The notes under the pieces were generated by a model. The model was given only the letters and a program-made list of their open reading frames with translations. It was not told the DNA's origin and did no database searches. A program made the translations under genes and the position numbers. From Diaminobutyricimonas aerilata (lineage in GTDB: Bacteria; Actinomycetota; Actinomycetes; Actinomycetales; Microbacteriaceae), in the NCBI RefSeq assembly GCF_002797715.1, contig NZ_PGFF01000001.1:2565304-2629303 (forward strand): a stretch of DNA of 64,000 bases, given 5' to 3'. Positions 61,283 through 64,000 of this stretch are shown in pieces. How positions within the stretch are numbered: the stretch's first letter is position 1; each line of letters opens with the position of its first letter.

Positions 61283-61852
61283 GTGACCCTCGCCCTCCAC
61301 CACCTGCCCGAACGGACCGACACTCCCTCGCCGTGGACGGCGGAGGAAGCCGTGCTCGTGGTCACCCGTGCCGGCTCCGTCGTGCAGGTGACCGACGCTG
61401 CGCGGCGGATGCTCGCCGGGCGCGGGCTCACCGCCGACGCCCGCCTCACCGGGCCGCTGCTCGAGACGATCGGCGGCGTGTGGGCGCGAGCGGGGCGGTT
61501 CCCCGGCGATCCGGTCGCGCCCGTGCGTGCACACCTGCCGGGCGGCATCGTGGGCCGCGCCGTCGTGGTGCGGGGCGACCGCGGAGTCCGCCACGCCGTC
61601 ATCACCCTGTCGCGCTCACGCGCGCACGGTGCCGTGTCGACACTCGCCGCGACGCACGGTCTCACGGCCCGGGAGACGGACGTCGTGATGCAGGTGCTCA
61701 CGGGCGCTCCGACGAAGCGCATCGCCGCGGACCTGCGACTGTCGGCCTACACGGTGCAGGACCACCTCAAGGCGGTCTTCGCCAAGATCGGCGTCGGCAG
61801 CCGTGCGCAACTGGTCGCCCTCGTGCTCGACCGGCTCGACCTCACTGACTGA
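61283..61852 (+). CDS. LuxR-type helix-turn-helix regulator
   Basis: 189 residues. The C-terminal LuxR domain (about 120-185) is LTARETDVVMQVLTGAPTKRIAADLRLSAYTVQDHLKAVFAKIGVGSRAQLVAL, textbook pattern. The N-terminal half reads as a degenerate PAS-like sensor (EAVLVVTRAGSVVQVTDAARRML). GTG start, 15 bases beyond the protease hairpin. The end overlaps the large ATPase gene tail-to-tail by 11 bases. Confidence 0.85.
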   Translation: MTLALHHLPERTDTPSPWTAEEAVLVVTRAGSVVQVTDAARRMLAGRGLTADARLTGPLLETIGGVWARAGRFPGDPVAPVRAHLPGGIVGRAVVVRGDRGVRHAVITLSRSRAHGAVSTLAATHGLTARETDVVMQVLTGAPTKRIAADLRLSAYTVQDHLKAVFAKIGVGSRAQLVALVLDRLDLTD

Positions 61853-64000
61853 CGGTCGTGCGCACCCACCCGGGCGCCGCGCCGAGTGCGTCGCCGACAT
61901 GGTCGGTGAGCGCGGCGTCCGCGTCTCGATGCTCCGCCGCAAGAGCGTTCTCGCCGAGGGCGTCTGCGAGCCGGGCCAATAGAGCGTCCATCGTGCCCCA
62001 TACCGCGAGGCCGCTGCCGACATCGATGAGCTGCCCGGCGAGTGGGCGCAGTCGTGCGTACACCTCGTCGAGCCGTGGCGAGCCGAGCAGCAGAGCCGTC
62101 TCGGCCGCCTGCGCCCACTCGAGCTCGCTGCCCCAGTGCGTCACTCCGGGCAGCCGGCGGATGTTCCAGCGCGACTGCCGCTCGCGGGCCTCGTCCGGCC
62201 GACCGGCCTGGGCGAGGGCGAGCACCGCGGTCCAGCGCAGCGGCGTGTGCTCCGGGGCCGCGGCCGCCTCGACGAGGGGGTCGGCGAGAGCACCGGGGTC
62301 GCCGTCCATCCGTTCGAGGGAATAGGCGTGGATGAGCCGCACCCATTCCGCGCCCCACAGGGTGGTGCGCGCGAAACGGTCGGCGGCGTCCGCGGCGAGC
62401 TCGCGGGCGAGCCGGAACTCGCCGCGCAGGATGGCGCGCCCCGTCACCTGGGTGGCGAGCTGGCTGTCGAGCTCCTCACGCAGCAGCCGGGGCACGAGGC
62501 GGGCCAGCCGGTCGAGGTCGTCCTCGTATCCGGCGATGTCGGCGTGACGCAGTCGCAGACTGACCCGGTGCATCCGCGCGACCGCCTCGGTCAGCGGCGG
62601 CAGCCCGTGCCCGGCGAGGGCGAGTGACTCGTCCAGGGCGGCGAGACGGATGGCATCGCGGCCGGGGAACCAGTTCGCGATGAAGAGGTTGTTCAGCACC
62701 CGCCCCCGCAACACCGGGTCGCCGACCTGGCGCGCGAGTTCCGCCGCACGCTCGGCCTCGCCGACACCGCGCAGGCGTTCGTCGCCGTAATAGCGCTCCA
62801 CCGCGAGGGTGCCGAGCAGCTCCGCTCGCGCGCGCCATTCCTCCGGGGGCAACTCGGACACGAGACGCTCGAGCAGCGCGATGGTGCCGGCGTCGTGTTC
62901 GTCGAACTGCCGCCAGTTCCAGAAGGTGACCCCGCCGTACATGGTGACGGCGCGTACCAACAGCTCCCGGTCGTCGAGGAGTTCCGCCAGTTCGATCGCC
63001 CGACCGAGCGCCTCGGCGGCGCGCAGGACATCGCCGTCGAGCCGGCGTTCCTCGGCCAGGGCGAGCAAGGTCGCGAACCTCTCGGGGCGCGTCCCGGCGC
63101 TCACCTCGAGCATCTCGAGAGCCCGTTCGCGGTGGGTCGCCGCCCGCGGGTAGGCGTGCGCTGCGCGGGCGTGGTCGGCCGCGGCCACACTGGCGCGATA
63201 CGCGTCACGCGACGGCATGCCCGCCGCCGCCTCGTAACGGTGGTTCGCGTACTGCTCGAGGTCGCCCGTGCCCTCCGGGTCGCGGCGCGCCATGGCGTCG
63301 GCGAGTCGCCCGTGCAGAGCGGCGCGTCGTTCGTCGCCCAGTTCAGCGAGTACCGCCTCCCGCGCGAGGTCGTGGGTGAAGCTCCATTCCCGGCCATCGC
63401 CGTGCACGAGCCCGCGCTCGCGGGCCGCATCGAGCAGCTCCGGCACGCGCGCGGGCACCACCTCGGCGGCATCCGCGAGCAGCGCCGTCGCGCATCGTCG
63501 TCCGCCCACCGCCATGAGCTGCAGCGCCCCGCGCGTGTCGTCGTCGAGGTCGGCCATCCAGCTGCGCAGCAACTCGATGGCGGACGAGGGCACGACGGTG
63601 CGCGGGCCCGCGGCGATCATCTGCCGCAGGAAGTAGGGGTTGCCACCGGTCCAGTCGAGCAGCTGCTGCACGACCACGGGCGAGGTGCCTGCCGGAAGCA
63701 TGGCGCCGACCTCCGCCCGCCCGAACGGGTCGAGGTCGAACGCGTTCGTGTGCGGCAGACGGGCGATGTCCGCGAGCCGACGCGCGATCACCCCGTCGGG
63801 CGCGAGCCCCGAACGGCTCGCGAGCACGAGCGTGCAGGCACGGCGGGCGATGCCGGAGGCCAGCGCGAGCGTCGTGAGCACGGTGCTCTCGTCGGCCCAC
63901 TGCAGATCGTCGAACACGAGCACGACGGGGCGACGACGCGCGTGCTCGACCACGCGGGCGCAGATCGCTTGTGCAAGGCGGAAGCGCCCTTCGTCCGACC
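61842..64000 (-). CDS. AAA/TPR signalling ATPase, 5' partial (LAL-like without LuxR domain)
   Basis: Truncated by the right edge: the frame is open to 64000 and the visible start (RFRLAQAICARVVEHARRRP) is internal to the ATPase. Walker B VVLVFDDLQWADES follows; Walker A must lie beyond the window. Then a winged region, and TPR-like helices to the end (about 719 visible residues). LAL regulators of this type usually end in a LuxR helix-turn-helix; this one ends PGWVRTTVSQ without it, and a separate LuxR-domain gene abuts it tail-to-tail. The N-terminal domain is not visible, so a SARP-type start is possible. Confidence 0.8.
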   Translation of the reverse strand, partial: SDEGRFRLAQAICARVVEHARRRPVVLVFDDLQWADESTVLTTLALASGIARRACTLVLASRSGLAPDGVIARRLADIARLPHTNAFDLDPFGRAEVGAMLPAGTSPVVVQQLLDWTGGNPYFLRQMIAAGPRTVVPSSAIELLRSWMADLDDDTRGALQLMAVGGRRCATALLADAAEVVPARVPELLDAARERGLVHGDGREWSFTHDLAREAVLAELGDERRAALHGRLADAMARRDPEGTGDLEQYANHRYEAAAGMPSRDAYRASVAAADHARAAHAYPRAATHRERALEMLEVSAGTRPERFATLLALAEERRLDGDVLRAAEALGRAIELAELLDDRELLVRAVTMYGGVTFWNWRQFDEHDAGTIALLERLVSELPPEEWRARAELLGTLAVERYYGDERLRGVGEAERAAELARQVGDPVLRGRVLNNLFIANWFPGRDAIRLAALDESLALAGHGLPPLTEAVARMHRVSLRLRHADIAGYEDDLDRLARLVPRLLREELDSQLATQVTGRAILRGEFRLARELAADAADRFARTTLWGAEWVRLIHAYSLERMDGDPGALADPLVEAAAAPEHTPLRWTAVLALAQAGRPDEARERQSRWNIRRLPGVTHWGSELEWAQAAETALLLGSPRLDEVYARLRPLAGQLIDVGSGLAVWGTMDALLARLADALGENALAAEHRDADAALTDHVGDALGAAPGWVRTTVSQ

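Overview
High-GC actinobacterial chromosome, most likely a member of the Microbacteriaceae. Grounds: about 70% G+C by eye outside one island, frequent GTG starts, LASTG (class E sortase type) surface signals, ROK-controlled sugar loci without their own ABC ATPase, and dispersed hairpin repeats of the kind seen around intergenic regions in this family. The family assignment is inference.

Layout. (1) 1-12.9 kb: two paralogous SARP/AfsR-like regulators (winged helix, BTAD, NTPase, TPR) flank a tandem-GNAT acetyltransferase. They are followed by a lipoprotein and three paralogous LASTG-anchored, Ig-like surface proteins. Four promoters here share one architecture: two TTGCA-type half-sites 11 bp apart, then a TAnnnT -10 box at a fixed distance of about 39 bp. 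This looks like a compact local regulon. (2) 13.1-15.8 kb: VanZ-RDD membrane protein; CDF cation transporter coupled to a one-lobe solute-binding lipoprotein. (3) 15.9-23.1 kb: ABC importer (two permeases and a binding protein, no ATPase) divergent from an FMN-dependent monooxygenase and two DszC-like flavoproteins, probably organosulfur use. A 40+79 bp higher-order repeat array follows at 23.1-23.5 kb. (4) 23.5-26.1 kb: two small membrane proteins with a MarR regulator; a DHFR-fold reductase divergent from a TetR regulator. (5) 26.2-35.1 kb: galactoside locus with ABC importer, ROK repressor, GH42 beta-galactosidase and GH36 alpha-galactosidase. Two near-identical 21-bp operators each contain the TTGACA -35 box.

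(6) 35.1-52.0 kb: a visibly lower-GC defence island ending beside tRNA-Arg(CCT), whose 3' end faces the island. Nearly all genes run on the minus strand with overlapping ends. The upper block encodes a 969-residue protein with a MORC/HSP90-like ATPase domain at one end and a histidine-kinase core at the other, a divergent receiver protein, a Z1 ATPase, a PD-(D/E)XK nuclease, a second GHKL ATPase, an unrecognised protein and a DUF6339 protein. A C5 cytosine methyltransferase and a divergent Vsr nuclease follow, then a small winged-helix-like protein, a MazG-like pyrophosphohydrolase and a GIY-YIG/DUF2075 helicase. I read this as a MORC/MutL-ATPase-linked modification-restriction system carrying what looks like its own two-component switch; it is the most unusual system in the window.

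(7) 52.3-64 kb: chromosomal background with an rRNA-type methyltransferase, DUF4839 membrane protein, Atu4866-family protein with an XRE/MmyB regulator, a lipoprotein, an oxidoreductase/PhlG-like hydrolase/FAD oxidase cluster, an S1C lipoprotein protease, and a LuxR-type regulator tail-to-tail with a large ATPase truncated by the window end.
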